This document shows, in pieces, positions 54,591-63,092 of a stretch of DNA of 64,000 nucleotides. Every line of letters begins with the position of its first letter. Within the stretch, counting starts at the first letter, position 1. Position numbers and translations under genes: made by a program. The notes under the pieces were generated by a model, which was not told the origin of the DNA, did no database searches, and saw nothing but the letters and a program-made list of their open reading frames with translations. Where the stretch lies: NCBI GenBank assembly GCA_963839365.1, contig CAWIUT010000001.1:1550001-1614000 (forward strand), read 5' to 3'. The DNA comes from DASSKA01 sp963839365. Lineage in GTDB: Bacteria > Actinomycetota > Actinomycetes > Propionibacteriales > Nocardioidaceae.

Positions 54591-55898
54591 TCAGCGGGCG
54601 CCGGCCTGCAGCTGCACCCAGGTGTCGGCGGCGACCACACCGGTGGTCACCATCCCCAGCGACTTCTGGTAGCCGCCGACCGCGTCGGTGGTCGCCTGGT
54701 CGAACACCCCCGTGACGGACAGGCCATCCCCGTCCGCGGCGTTCAGTGCCCGTTGCACGCGTCGTACGGCGTCTCCGACCGACCCCCGCTTGAGCACCCG
54801 ACGCCCGCCCGCCGAGAGCAGCGCGGTCCACGTGTCGGGTGTCATCCGCCCGGTGACCCGCAGGTGCCGCTGGCGCTGGAAGCTCCCGGTCGCCCGGACC
54901 GTGCGCCGGCCGAACCGGCCGGTGATGCGTCCGGGGGCGAAGCCGTGCTGCCGGAGCAGGCACTGGGCCGCCTTGACCTGCGCGCCACGGGCGCCGCTGC
55001 CGAGCCGCTGGTAGCGGGCGAAGTCCACCCGCACGCCGCAGGTACGGCGCGGCGACGGCGCGACGGAACCGTCCCCGAGGTCCATGAAGCTGCGGTCGAT
55101 GAGGATCTGCACCCCGCCGTAGGTGGCCCGCTGGTTGAACCGGTACTGGTGGACGCGCTGGTGCGCGGCCCAGCTGCCGGCCCGGACCCGGGTGCGCCGG
55201 ATCCAGGTGGTGGGGCGACCCCTGGCCGCGTACCAGATCTGGTCGGGCTGGGCGTACGAGCCGGGTGAGGCCCGGTCCGCGAAGTCCAGGGCCCAGATCG
55301 CCGCCTGGCCGTAGACGCCGGACACGAAGTGCAGCTGGTGCAGTCGTCTGGTCCACGCCGAGAGAAAGCTCAGCGCCGAGCGACGGCAGTCGTCGGAGTG
55401 GCCCAGGTCGAAGTTCTCCATGTCGTACCAGAGCGTGCTGTGCGCGGCGAAGCCCAGTCCCTTCGCGGCCTGCACGGCGCTGCCGGCCTCCCGACGACCC
55501 TGACGTCGTGCCGCCGCGTAGCCGCGCGCGCGCCTGGCTGAGATGGAGGCGGCGTACTGATCGGAGGCGCACGACGCCTGCGGTCCCACCCAGATCGGCA
55601 GCACCCGCCAGCCGCGCCTGCCCTGCCGTTGCACCCAGCCCGCGTCGAGGTACGGCTGGTCCTTGCAGAGCCGGTTGGCGCCGCCGATGTAGACCCCCAC
55701 CCCCCAGAACGGTGAGCTGGACCGCCAGGCGTCCATGGCGGCGTCGGACGGCGCGCAGGAGGTGTCGAAGGCGAAACCGGTGATCGACCCTGGTGAGCGT
55801 CGCTCGGCGGCCTGCGCGGAGCAGGTGGTCAGCAGCACCACGCTGAGCAGGGCGAGGACAACCAGGCCCGTGCGAGCGCGGGCCGAACGCAACGACAT
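54591..55898 (-). CDS. Secreted DUF1906 glycoside-hydrolase-like protein with two peptidoglycan-binding domains
   Basis: A 435-residue protein with a signal peptide (residues 1-31, TGLVVLALLSVVLLTTCSAQ, possibly a lipoprotein-like Cys). A DUF1906 domain (about 38-260: TGFAFDTSCAPS, GVGVYIGGANRLC, LWYDMENFD, SGVYGQAAIWALD) is followed by two PG_binding_1 repeats (about 285-355 and 365-432). It likely acts on or binds the cell wall outside the membrane. It starts 11 bases after the ClC gene on the same strand, probably in one transcript. Confidence 0.88.
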   Translation of the reverse strand: MSLRSARARTGLVVLALLSVVLLTTCSAQAAERRSPGSITGFAFDTSCAPSDAAMDAWRSSSPFWGVGVYIGGANRLCKDQPYLDAGWVQRQGRRGWRVLPIWVGPQASCASDQYAASISARRARGYAAARRQGRREAGSAVQAAKGLGFAAHSTLWYDMENFDLGHSDDCRRSALSFLSAWTRRLHQLHFVSGVYGQAAIWALDFADRASPGSYAQPDQIWYAARGRPTTWIRRTRVRAGSWAAHQRVHQYRFNQRATYGGVQILIDRSFMDLGDGSVAPSPRRTCGVRVDFARYQRLGSGARGAQVKAAQCLLRQHGFAPGRITGRFGRRTVRATGSFQRQRHLRVTGRMTPDTWTALLSAGGRRVLKRGSVGDAVRRVQRALNAADGDGLSVTGVFDQATTDAVGGYQKSLGMVTTGVVAADTWVQLQAGAR

Positions 55899-55909
55899 GC
55901 CGCCTTACG

Positions 55910-57769
55910 CTACCGTCGGGTCCAGATATTCGGCGAGACCAGCCGCACCCGCAGCACCCGCTCCCGCTCCCTGGCCTCCTGCTGGTCGCGCTGCCGTGCG
56001 GCGAGCAGCTGGGTCAGCGACACGATGCCGATCACCTCGGTCGGGTCGTCGCGGTCGACCACCGGCATGCGGTTCACCTCGGCCTCGGACATCAGCACCG
56101 CGACGTGCCGCAGCGTCTGGTCGCCGTGCGTCACCGCGACCGGCTCGCGCATCAGGTCCTCGAGCGGGGTGCTCCCGTCGCCCTGGCTGTTCGCGCGGAG
56201 CAGCGCCCGGCGGGTCACCACCCCCTTCAGGTGGCCGGGCGGGTCCACGACCGGGTAGAGCCGCTGCCGCCAGCCGGTGTCCACCTCCAGGGGCGACCCC
56301 AGCGCCTCCATCGCCTCGGCCACCGTCAGCTCGGCGTCCAGCTCCAGCACGTCGTCGGACATCACCTCGCTGACGAACAGCACCTCGAGCGGGTCCACGT
56401 CGTACTCGCGGGTGAGGTGGTAGCCGCGGCGGGCGATCTTCTCGGTCAGCACCGAGCGCTTGAGCAGCAGCACGGACAGCCCGAACGCGGTGGTGGCCCC
56501 GATGATCAGCGGCAGGATCGCGTCGAACTGGTGGGTCAGCTCGACGGCGAAGACCACCCCGGTGAACGGCGAGCGCATCACGCCGCCGAGCACGCCGGCC
56601 AGCGCGACCAGTGCCCAGAACCCGGCCCCCACGTGCGGGAAGACCTGCGCCTCCAGGGAGCCGAGCGCACCACCGATCATGAACATCGGGGCGAGCACAC
56701 CGCCGGAGGTGCCGGACCCCAGCGACAGCGACCAGATCAGGGTCTTGACCAGGAGCACCCCGGCGACCAGGCCCAGGCCGATCGAGCCGGTCAGCTCCAT
56801 CCGGATGATGTTGTAGCCGACGCCGAGCGCCTGGGGCACGAACAGCCCGCCGATCCCGATGACCAGTCCCCCGATGGCCGGCCACCACATCCAGTGGACG
56901 GGCAACTTCCGGAAGGTGTCCTCCGAGGCGTACACCAGGGCGGTGGCCACGATGGCCAGCAGGCCGGAGATGAGCCCGGACACCACGCACAGTCCCATGG
57001 CGGTCGGGGTCAGGTGCAGCGGCGCCGTGGACGGGAACAGCGGGCCGGCGCCGAGGATCGGGTGGCGTACGACGGTGGCGACGCTGACCGCCGCGGCCAC
57101 CGGGACCAACGACCGCGGCCGCCACTCGAACAGCAGCAGCTCCACGGCGAGGACCAGAGCGGCCAAGGGAGTGTTGAAGGTGGCTGCCATGCCCGCCGTG
57201 GCGCCGGCGACCAGCAGCGTCTTGCGCTCGTCCGCGGTCAGGTGCAGGAACTGTGCGAACAGCGAGCCGAAGGCCCCGCCGGTCATGATGATCGGCCCCT
57301 CCGCTCCGAACGGGCCGCCGGTGCCGATGGCGATCGCCGAGGAGACCGGCTTGAGCACCGCCACCCGGGGCTGCACCTTGCTGCCGCCCATCAAGATGGC
57401 CTCGATCGCCTCCGGCATCCCGTGGCCGCGGATCCTCTCCGAGCCGTAGCGGGCCATCAGCCCGATGACCAGCCCGCCGGCAACGGGCGCGAGCAGCACC
57501 AGGAACGGGTTGTGGTGCACCGCGCCCGGGGCCACCAGGCTGGTGCTCAGGCGCTGGTAGAAGACCAGGTTGGTGATCACCCCGATCAGCCGCAGCAGCG
57601 CCCAGGCGATGACGGCGCTCGCCGCGCCGATCGGGATCGCGAGCGCGGTGATCAGCACGACCCGGGGGGTGGTCGAGAAATCGCCGAGGTGGCGGACGTC
57701 GCGGGGGACGCAGTCCGGGCAGGAGGGACTTGGGGCGTTACCTTCGAGAAAAACATCGCAATACGACAC
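55910..57769 (-). CDS. ClC-family chloride channel/antiporter with C-terminal CBS pair
   Basis: A 619-residue membrane protein of the ClC family. GTGGPFGAEGPII carries the gating Glu, GSGTSGGVLAP forms the anion path, and about 12-14 hydrophobic segments run from residue 35 to 445. Two CBS domains follow (about 465-600, VSEVMSDDV and LMREPVAV), which usually bind adenine nucleotides. GTG 57769 is the first in-frame start and leaves only 14 bases to the divergent MarR start, so the true start is uncertain. The N-terminal 30 residues contain Cys residues (SYC, CPDC). MarR control is plausible. Confidence 0.92.
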   Translation of the reverse strand: MSYCDVFLEGNAPSPSCPDCVPRDVRHLGDFSTTPRVVLITALAIPIGAASAVIAWALLRLIGVITNLVFYQRLSTSLVAPGAVHHNPFLVLLAPVAGGLVIGLMARYGSERIRGHGMPEAIEAILMGGSKVQPRVAVLKPVSSAIAIGTGGPFGAEGPIIMTGGAFGSLFAQFLHLTADERKTLLVAGATAGMAATFNTPLAALVLAVELLLFEWRPRSLVPVAAAVSVATVVRHPILGAGPLFPSTAPLHLTPTAMGLCVVSGLISGLLAIVATALVYASEDTFRKLPVHWMWWPAIGGLVIGIGGLFVPQALGVGYNIIRMELTGSIGLGLVAGVLLVKTLIWSLSLGSGTSGGVLAPMFMIGGALGSLEAQVFPHVGAGFWALVALAGVLGGVMRSPFTGVVFAVELTHQFDAILPLIIGATTAFGLSVLLLKRSVLTEKIARRGYHLTREYDVDPLEVLFVSEVMSDDVLELDAELTVAEAMEALGSPLEVDTGWRQRLYPVVDPPGHLKGVVTRRALLRANSQGDGSTPLEDLMREPVAVTHGDQTLRHVAVLMSEAEVNRMPVVDRDDPTEVIGIVSLTQLLAARQRDQQEARERERVLRVRLVSPNIWTRR

Positions 57770-57771
57770 AT

Positions 57772-57777
57772 TAGGCT
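57772..57777 (+). promoter_or_regulatory. -10 box of a leaderless start (marR-like gene)
   Basis: TAGGCT ends 6 nt before GTG 57784 and lies within the 14-base space between this start and the divergent ClC start. Confidence 0.45.
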
Positions 57778-57783
57778 GCCATC

Positions 57784-58167
57784 GTGCCGAGTGACAAAGA
57801 CTACGAGCACCTGCTCGCCTTCCGGACCCGCCTGCGCCGGTTCGACCAGTGGAGTCGGGCCGCGGCCGAGGAGCATGGGCTGACCCACGCGCAACACCAG
57901 CTGCTGTTGGCGATCCGCGGTTTCCGGGGACCTGGCGGGCCGACGATCGGCGAGGTCGCGGAGATGCTGTTCGTGAAGCACCACACAGCCACCGAGCTGG
58001 TGGACCGAACCCAGGCGATCGGGCTGATCCACCGGGTGCGGGACGAGGAGGACAGTCGCCGGGTGCGCCTGGTGCTCACCGGCAAGGGACGCGAGGCGAT
58101 CCGCAGCCTCACCGACGCGCACCTGGAGGAGCTGCGCCGGCTGGCGCCGCTGCTCGGCGAGCTCTGA
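57784..58167 (+). CDS. MarR-family transcriptional regulator
   Basis: A 127-residue dimeric winged-helix regulator. The recognition region is GPTIGEVAEMLFVKHHTATE, and the wing is RVRDEEDSRRVRLVLTGKGR. MarR proteins usually repress a divergent gene and release it on binding a small molecule; the ClC channel gene is therefore the likely target (inference). The start is GTG 57784. It converges on the sterol-carrier-family gene with 14 bases between stops. Confidence 0.9.
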   Translation: MPSDKDYEHLLAFRTRLRRFDQWSRAAAEEHGLTHAQHQLLLAIRGFRGPGGPTIGEVAEMLFVKHHTATELVDRTQAIGLIHRVRDEEDSRRVRLVLTGKGREAIRSLTDAHLEELRRLAPLLGEL

Positions 58168-58181
58168 GCCACTCCGGCCCG

Positions 58182-58541
58182 CTACAGCAGCGGGAGCAAC
58201 CCGCTGAGGTCGGACCGCTCCCCGGAGGCGCTGAGCCGGCCGCTTCCCTCGGCCTCCGGCCAGTCCAGGTCGCCGACCGCGAGGTCGACCCAGGTCTCGG
58301 GATCGGTCTCCACCACCGCCGGCGGGGTTCCCCGCGTGTGCCGGGTGCCCTCCACGCACTGAGCCACGGCGAACGGAGGCACCCGCACCTCCACCGCGCC
58401 GCCGGGCGCTTTGGCCACCAGCAGCGCCAGCAGGTGCTTGGTCAGCAGCCGCAGGTCCTCGGGCGCGGCGCGACCCTCCCGGCGACGGTCGAGGGCGGCG
58501 GCCACCGCGGCCGGGTCGGCCGGACGCAGACGGACAGGCAT
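58182..58541 (-). CDS. Sterol carrier family protein (bacterial SCP domain)
   Basis: A 119-residue protein of the small actinobacterial SCP-like family (RLLTKHLLALLVAKAPGGAV, EVRVPPFAVAQCVEG, GTPPAVVETDPETWVDLAVG). It is commonly found between purL and purF in actinobacteria. Its ligand and role are not known; a lipid-binding cavity is inferred from the fold. The start is ATG 58541, with GATAAT six bases upstream on the minus strand. Confidence 0.85.
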   Translation of the reverse strand: MPVRLRPADPAAVAAALDRRREGRAAPEDLRLLTKHLLALLVAKAPGGAVEVRVPPFAVAQCVEGTRHTRGTPPAVVETDPETWVDLAVGDLDWPEAEGSGRLSASGERSDLSGLLPLL

Positions 58542-58547
58542 GCCGCC

Positions 58548-58553
58548 ATTATC
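58548..58553 (-). promoter_or_regulatory. -10 box of a leaderless start (sterol carrier family gene)
   Basis: GATAAT on the minus strand ends 6 nt before ATG 58541. It lies back to back with the dipeptidase promoter 20 bases away. Confidence 0.5.
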
Positions 58554-58572
58554 CGCGTCGTGCCGCTGGTCC

Positions 58573-58578
58573 TAGGGT
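58573..58578 (+). promoter_or_regulatory. -10 box of a leaderless start (M20 dipeptidase)
   Basis: TAGGGT ends 7 nt before ATG 58586. Confidence 0.45.
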
Positions 58579-58585
58579 GACGTCC

Positions 58586-59944
58586 ATGGCAGACGACACC
58601 CTCAAGAGCACCGACCAGCTGCGCGAGCGCCTGCAGGAGGTGCTGCCGTCGGTCCGCGCCGACCTCGAGCGGCTGGTGCGGATCCCGTCGGTCAGTGCCG
58701 ACCCGGCCCGCGCCGAGGACGTACGGCGCTCCGCGGAGCTGACTGCCGAGCTGTTCCGCGCGGAGGGCTTCGACGACGTACGGACCCTCTCCAGCAGCGG
58801 TGGCGGCCCCGCCGTGGTGGCCCGCAAGCCCGCACCGGAGGGTGCGCCCACGGTGCTGCTCTACGCCCACCACGACGTGCAGCCCGTCGGCGACCTGGCG
58901 AGCTGGGACAGCGACCCGTTCGAGCCGGTCGAGCGCGGCGACCGGCTCTACGGCCGCGGCGCCGCCGACGACAAGGCCGGCATCGCCGCGCACCTGGCCG
59001 CGATCCGCATGCACGGCGGGGCTCTGCCGGTCGGGGTCACCGTGCTCGTCGAGGGCGAGGAGGAGGTCGGGTCACCGACCCTGGCGGCGTTTCTGGCCGA
59101 GCACCAGGACCTGCTGGCCGCGGACGTGATCGTGATCGCCGACTCCGGCAACTGGGACATCGGCGTGCCGGCACTGACCACCTCGTTGCGCGGCAACGTG
59201 GACGTCTTCGTCGAGGTGTCCACCCTCGAGCACGGCGTGCACTCGGGCATGTGGGGCGGCCTGGTGCCCGACGCGATGATGGTGCTGGTGCGGTTGCTGG
59301 CCACCCTGCACGACGACGAGGGCAACGTCGCGGTGCCGGGCCTGCTCTCCGGTCCGGCCGCCGACCTGGACTACCCCGAGAAGCGGATCCGCGCCGAGTC
59401 CTCGGTGCTCGACGGGGTGCAGCTGATCGGCTCCGGCTCCTACGTCGAGCGGCTGTGGACCCGCCCCTCGATCTCCATCATCGGCCTGGACTCCACCCGC
59501 ACCGCAGAGGCCAGCAACACGCTGATCCCGACGGCGAAGGCGAAGGTGTCGCTGCGGCTGGCCCCCGGCGACCACGCGGAGCCGGCGATCGAGAAGCTGG
59601 TCGCCCACCTGGAGTCGCACGTGCCGTGGGGGGCGCACATCACCGTCACCAAGGGCCGGGAGAGCGGCGAGCCCGGCGTCATCGACGCCGACGGGCCGGT
59701 CTACGACGTCGCCCGTGCGGCGTTCAAGGAGGCCTGGGACGGGACCGACCCGGTGGACATGGGGATGGGGGGCTCGATCCCGTTCATCGCCGCGTTCCAG
59801 GGCGCCTTCCCCGACGCGGCCGTGCTGGTCACCGGTGTGGAGGACCCCGACACCCGCGCTCACGGCGCCAACGAGGGGCTGCACCTCGCCGAGTTCCGGC
59901 GGGTCTGCCTGGCCGAGGCGCTGCTGCTGAACAACCTCGCATGA
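58586..59944 (+). CDS. M20/M25/M40-family metallo-dipeptidase
   Basis: A 452-residue zinc peptidase. Ligand blocks are LLYAHHDVQPVG (His/Asp), YGRGAADDKAGIAAHL (bridging Asp), EGEEEVGSP (general-base Glu and ligand Glu) and IADSGNWD; HGANEGLHLAEF holds the C-terminal His. The lid motif STLEHGVHSGMWGG is typical of dipeptidases such as carnosinase-like enzymes. It is probably cytoplasmic, degrading dipeptides; the exact substrate is unknown. The stop is followed directly by a long hairpin. Confidence 0.93.
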   Translation: MADDTLKSTDQLRERLQEVLPSVRADLERLVRIPSVSADPARAEDVRRSAELTAELFRAEGFDDVRTLSSSGGGPAVVARKPAPEGAPTVLLYAHHDVQPVGDLASWDSDPFEPVERGDRLYGRGAADDKAGIAAHLAAIRMHGGALPVGVTVLVEGEEEVGSPTLAAFLAEHQDLLAADVIVIADSGNWDIGVPALTTSLRGNVDVFVEVSTLEHGVHSGMWGGLVPDAMMVLVRLLATLHDDEGNVAVPGLLSGPAADLDYPEKRIRAESSVLDGVQLIGSGSYVERLWTRPSISIIGLDSTRTAEASNTLIPTAKAKVSLRLAPGDHAEPAIEKLVAHLESHVPWGAHITVTKGRESGEPGVIDADGPVYDVARAAFKEAWDGTDPVDMGMGGSIPFIAAFQGAFPDAAVLVTGVEDPDTRAHGANEGLHLAEFRRVCLAEALLLNNLA

Positions 59945-60003
59945 CACCGATGTCGGGTCTCGACCGCGACATGGACGTCGCGGTGGGAGTACCGACATCG
60001 GTG
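59945..60003 (+). terminator. Long interrupted hairpin between the dipeptidase gene and purF
   Basis: CACCGATGTCGG (59945-59956) pairs with CCGACATCGGTG (59992-60003), and inside it ACCGCGAC (59963-59970) pairs with GTCGCGGT (59977-59984) around a 6-base loop. It starts at the base after the dipeptidase stop and ends 17 bases before the purF -10 box, so it should insulate purF; it might also overlap an operator. Confidence 0.7.
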
Positions 60004-60020
60004 AGGGCGTAGGCGGCACC

Positions 60021-60026
60021 TACACT
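60021..60026 (+). promoter_or_regulatory. -10 box of a leaderless start (purF)
   Basis: TACACT ends 6 nt before GTG 60033. Confidence 0.5.
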
Positions 60027-60032
60027 GGCCAG

Positions 60033-61571
60033 GTGCCTCGGACCCGCGGAGACGGCCGCCTCACCCACGACCTCGACCCGCACGACCTCGGACCGCAGGA
60101 CGCCTGTGGGGTGTTCGGGGTCTGGGCCCCCGGCGAGGACGTCGCGAAGCTGACCTACTACGGGCTCTACGCCCTTCAGCACCGGGGCCAGGAGTCGGCC
60201 GGCATCGCGGTCGGCAACGGCCGTCAGATCCTGGTCTACAAGGACATGGGGCTGGTCTCCCAGGTCTTCGACGAGGCCACCTTGGAGTCGCTGAAGGGGC
60301 ACGTGGCGATCGGCCACGCGCGCTACTCCACGACCGGGGCCAGCACCTGGCACAACGCGCAGCCGACGTTCCGGCCCACCGTCACCGGCTCGCTCGCGCT
60401 GGCCCACAACGGCAACCTCACCAACACCCGCGAGCTGGTCGGGCGGGTGCAGGAGCTGGCCGCCGCGGTCGGTGAGCTCGACCTGTCGATGCGCAACCAG
60501 CCGGCGGCCACCAACGACACCAGCCTGGTGACCGCGCTGCTCGCGCACCACCCGGACACCAGCCTGGAGGAGCACGCCGCCGCGGTGCTGACCACGCTGC
60601 AGGGGGCGTTCTCGTTCGTCTGGATGGACGAGCACACCGTCTACGCCGCCCGCGACCCGCAGGGCATCCGCCCGCTGGTGCTCGGCCGGCTGGAGCGCGG
60701 CTGGGTGATCGCCTCCGAGACCGCCGCACTGGACATCGTGGGCGCCTCGTTCATCCGCGAGGTGGAGCCCGGCGAGCTGGTGGCCGTCGACGAGGACGGC
60801 CTGCGCAGCCGCCGGTTCGCCGAGCCGGCGCCGAAGCACTGCCTGTTCGAGTTCGTCTACCTGGCCCGCCCGGACACCATGATGAACGACCATCGGGTGC
60901 ACAGCGTGCGCGTCGAGATCGGCCGACGGCTGGCCCGCGAGTTCCCTGCCGAGGCGGACCTGGTGATCCCGGTCCCCGAGTCGGGCACGCCCGCTGCCAT
61001 CGGGTACGCCGAGGAGTCCGGCATCCCGTACGGCTCCGGCCTGGTGAAGAACTCCTACGTCGGACGCACCTTCATCCAGCCGTCGCAGACCATCCGGCAG
61101 CTCGGGATCCGGCTGAAGCTGAACCCGCTGCGCGACGTGATCGAGGGCAAGCGGCTTGTCGTGGTCGACGACTCGATCGTGCGCGGCAACACCCAGCGCG
61201 CGCTGGTGCGGATGCTGCGCGAGGCCGGCGCCCGGGAGGTGCACGTGCGCATCTCCAGCCCCCCGGTGAAGTGGCCGTGCTTCTACGGCATCGACTTCGC
61301 CAGCCGGGCCGAGCTGATCGCCAACGGGCTGAGCAGCGAAGAGATCTGCCGCTCCATCGACGCCGACTCGCTGGGCTACATCTCGCTGGACTCGCTGGTC
61401 GAGGCGACCGGGGTGGCCAAGGACAGCCTGTGCCGGGCCTGCTTCGACGGGCTCTACCCGGTGCCGCTGCCCGAGCCGGAGCACCTGGGCAAGCACCTGC
61501 TGGAGACGGCCGGGCTGGCCACCCCGCTGAGCCTCGGCGGCGGCGCCGGGGACGCCCTGGAACGGCCATGA
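60033..61571 (+). CDS. purF: Amidophosphoribosyltransferase
   Basis: First committed enzyme of purine synthesis: PRPP and glutamine to phosphoribosylamine. The 512 residues begin with a propeptide of 24 residues that must be cleaved to expose the nucleophile Cys25 (DACGVFGV). The PRTase domain contains VVVDDSIVRGNT. Cysteines in CLFEFVY, PCFYG and LCRACFDG match the ligands of the [4Fe-4S] cluster of the Bacillus-type enzyme. The GTG start at 60033 has a -10 box six bases upstream. Its stop overlaps the purM start. Confidence 0.98.
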   Translation: MPRTRGDGRLTHDLDPHDLGPQDACGVFGVWAPGEDVAKLTYYGLYALQHRGQESAGIAVGNGRQILVYKDMGLVSQVFDEATLESLKGHVAIGHARYSTTGASTWHNAQPTFRPTVTGSLALAHNGNLTNTRELVGRVQELAAAVGELDLSMRNQPAATNDTSLVTALLAHHPDTSLEEHAAAVLTTLQGAFSFVWMDEHTVYAARDPQGIRPLVLGRLERGWVIASETAALDIVGASFIREVEPGELVAVDEDGLRSRRFAEPAPKHCLFEFVYLARPDTMMNDHRVHSVRVEIGRRLAREFPAEADLVIPVPESGTPAAIGYAEESGIPYGSGLVKNSYVGRTFIQPSQTIRQLGIRLKLNPLRDVIEGKRLVVVDDSIVRGNTQRALVRMLREAGAREVHVRISSPPVKWPCFYGIDFASRAELIANGLSSEEICRSIDADSLGYISLDSLVEATGVAKDSLCRACFDGLYPVPLPEPEHLGKHLLETAGLATPLSLGGGAGDALERP

Positions 61572-62644
61572 GCACCTACGAGGCGGCCGGGGTCTCCATC
61601 GACGCCGGCGAGAAGGCCGTCGAGCTGATGAAGGTCTGGGTGGAGCGCGCCCGGCGGCCGGAGGTGATCGGTGGCATCGGCGGGTTCGCCGGCCTGTTCG
61701 ACGCCAGCGCGCTCAAGAGGTACGAACAGCCGCTGCTGGCCACCTCCGCGGACGGCGTGGGCACCAAGGTCGCCATCGCCCAGGCCCTGGACAAGCACGA
61801 CACCATCGGTATCGACCTGGTGGGCATGCTGGTCGACGACCTGGTGGTCTGCGGCGCCGAGCCGCTGTTCCTCACCGACTACATCGCCACCGGCCGGGTG
61901 GTGCCGGAGCGGGTCGCTGCGATCGTGCAGGGCATCGCCGAGGGCTGCGTGCAGGCCGGCTGCGCGCTCCTGGGCGGTGAGACCGCCGAGCATCCGGGAC
62001 TGCTCGACCCCGACGAGTACGACGTGGCCGGCTCCACCACAGGCGTGGTGGAGGGCAGCGACGTGCTGGGTCCCGGCCGGGTCCGCCCTGGTGACGTGGT
62101 GGTGGCGATGGCGTCGGCCGGCCTGCACTCCAACGGCTACTCCCTGGTGCGGCACGTGCTGCTCGGCCCGGCGTCCATGGGCGGCGCCGGCTGGGGCCTG
62201 GACCGCGAGGTGCCCGAGCTCGGCCGCACCCTCGGCGAGGAGCTGCTGGAACCGACCTCGATCTACGCCAAGGCCTGCCTGGACCTGGCGCGGCGCACCC
62301 GCACCCACGCGATGAGCCACATCACCGGCGGCGGGCTGGCCGAGAACCTGTCCCGGGTGCTGCCGGTGGAGCTGGCCGCCGAGGTCGACCGGGGCACCTG
62401 GACCCCGCAGCCGGTCTTCGACGTGGTGCGCCGGGTCGGGTCCGTGGCACAGGCCGACCTCGAGCGCACCCTGAACTGTGGTGTCGGGATGGCCGCGGTG
62501 GTCGACCCCGAGGACGTCGACCGGGTGGTCGCGATGCTGGAGGGTCACGGCGTCCGGGCCTGGGCCGCCGGACGGGTGGTGGTGGCCGACGCGGACCGGC
62601 CGGGCGGCTCGGTGACCCTGGTCGGCCGTCATCCGGGGTGGTGA
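61568..62644 (+). CDS. purM: AIR synthetase (phosphoribosylformylglycinamidine cyclo-ligase)
   Basis: ATP-dependent ring closure of FGAM to AIR, the step after PurL/Q/S. The 358 residues include TSADGVGTKVAIAQ, DLVGMLVDDLVVCGAEPLFLTDYIATG (DLVGMLVDDLVVCGAEPLF), GGETAEHPGLL and HITGGGLAENLSRVLP. The ATG lies within the purF stop (ATGA), so the two are translationally coupled. The 187 bases to the next gene hold a sigma-H/R-like promoter. Confidence 0.98.
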   Translation: MSTYEAAGVSIDAGEKAVELMKVWVERARRPEVIGGIGGFAGLFDASALKRYEQPLLATSADGVGTKVAIAQALDKHDTIGIDLVGMLVDDLVVCGAEPLFLTDYIATGRVVPERVAAIVQGIAEGCVQAGCALLGGETAEHPGLLDPDEYDVAGSTTGVVEGSDVLGPGRVRPGDVVVAMASAGLHSNGYSLVRHVLLGPASMGGAGWGLDREVPELGRTLGEELLEPTSIYAKACLDLARRTRTHAMSHITGGGLAENLSRVLPVELAAEVDRGTWTPQPVFDVVRRVGSVAQADLERTLNCGVGMAAVVDPEDVDRVVAMLEGHGVRAWAAGRVVVADADRPGGSVTLVGRHPGW

Positions 62645-62682
62645 ACCGGCGGACTTCGCGCAAATCGTCGGCCCGGATGTGC

Positions 62683-62710
62683 GGGAACAGCCGAGGGGCG
62701 GGTACCGTTG
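62683..62710 (+). promoter_or_regulatory. Sigma-H/sigma-R-like ECF promoter before DUF3073
   Basis: GGGAAC (62683-62688) and GTTG (62707-62710) are separated by 18 bases, matching the SigR/SigH consensus as well as the dnaK element does. The expected start lies near 62716, giving a leader of about 115 nt to the DUF3073 gene. Confidence 0.55.
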
Positions 62711-62831
62711 ATGCCACGAGAAACTAGAGGAGAGACCGGACGCGCGTGTGCCCCTTCTCCGCGACCATCGGACCTGAGGTCGTGGGAGGAGCAGACGTGA
62801 CTCCGGCCAAGTGTGCGAGGGGGTCGACCCT

Positions 62832-63023
62832 ATGGGGCGCGGCCGTGCGAAGGCCAAGCAGACCAAGGTTGCCCGTGACCTGAAGTACCGCTCCCACGAG
62901 ACGGACTTCGGCGCGCTGGCGCGTGAGCTGCATGGCGACCAGGACTCCGAGCAGTCCCACGACGATGCTGAGTACGACGAGTACGACAAGTGGGCGGACT
63001 ACTCCCGGTCCCGGAGCGACTGA
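62832..63023 (+). CDS. DUF3073 family small protein
   Basis: A 63-residue actinobacterial protein beginning MGRGRAKAKQTKVARDLKYR, with an acidic end (DDAEYDEYDKWADY). The family is of unknown function and commonly follows purM. ATG 62832 is the family start, with GAGGGGG as ribosome-binding site. A GTG at 62797 with a better GGGAGGAG site opens a 28-codon frame that overlaps this start in another frame. The upstream promoter suggests thiol or heat stress control (inference). Confidence 0.85.
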   Translation: MGRGRAKAKQTKVARDLKYRSHETDFGALARELHGDQDSEQSHDDAEYDEYDKWADYSRSRSD

Positions 63024-63092
63024 GCCACTCCTGAGCCCGCGTTGCCACCCGGTCGGGCCAGCCCGTCCGGGTTGGCCCGACCAGCGGTCTAC

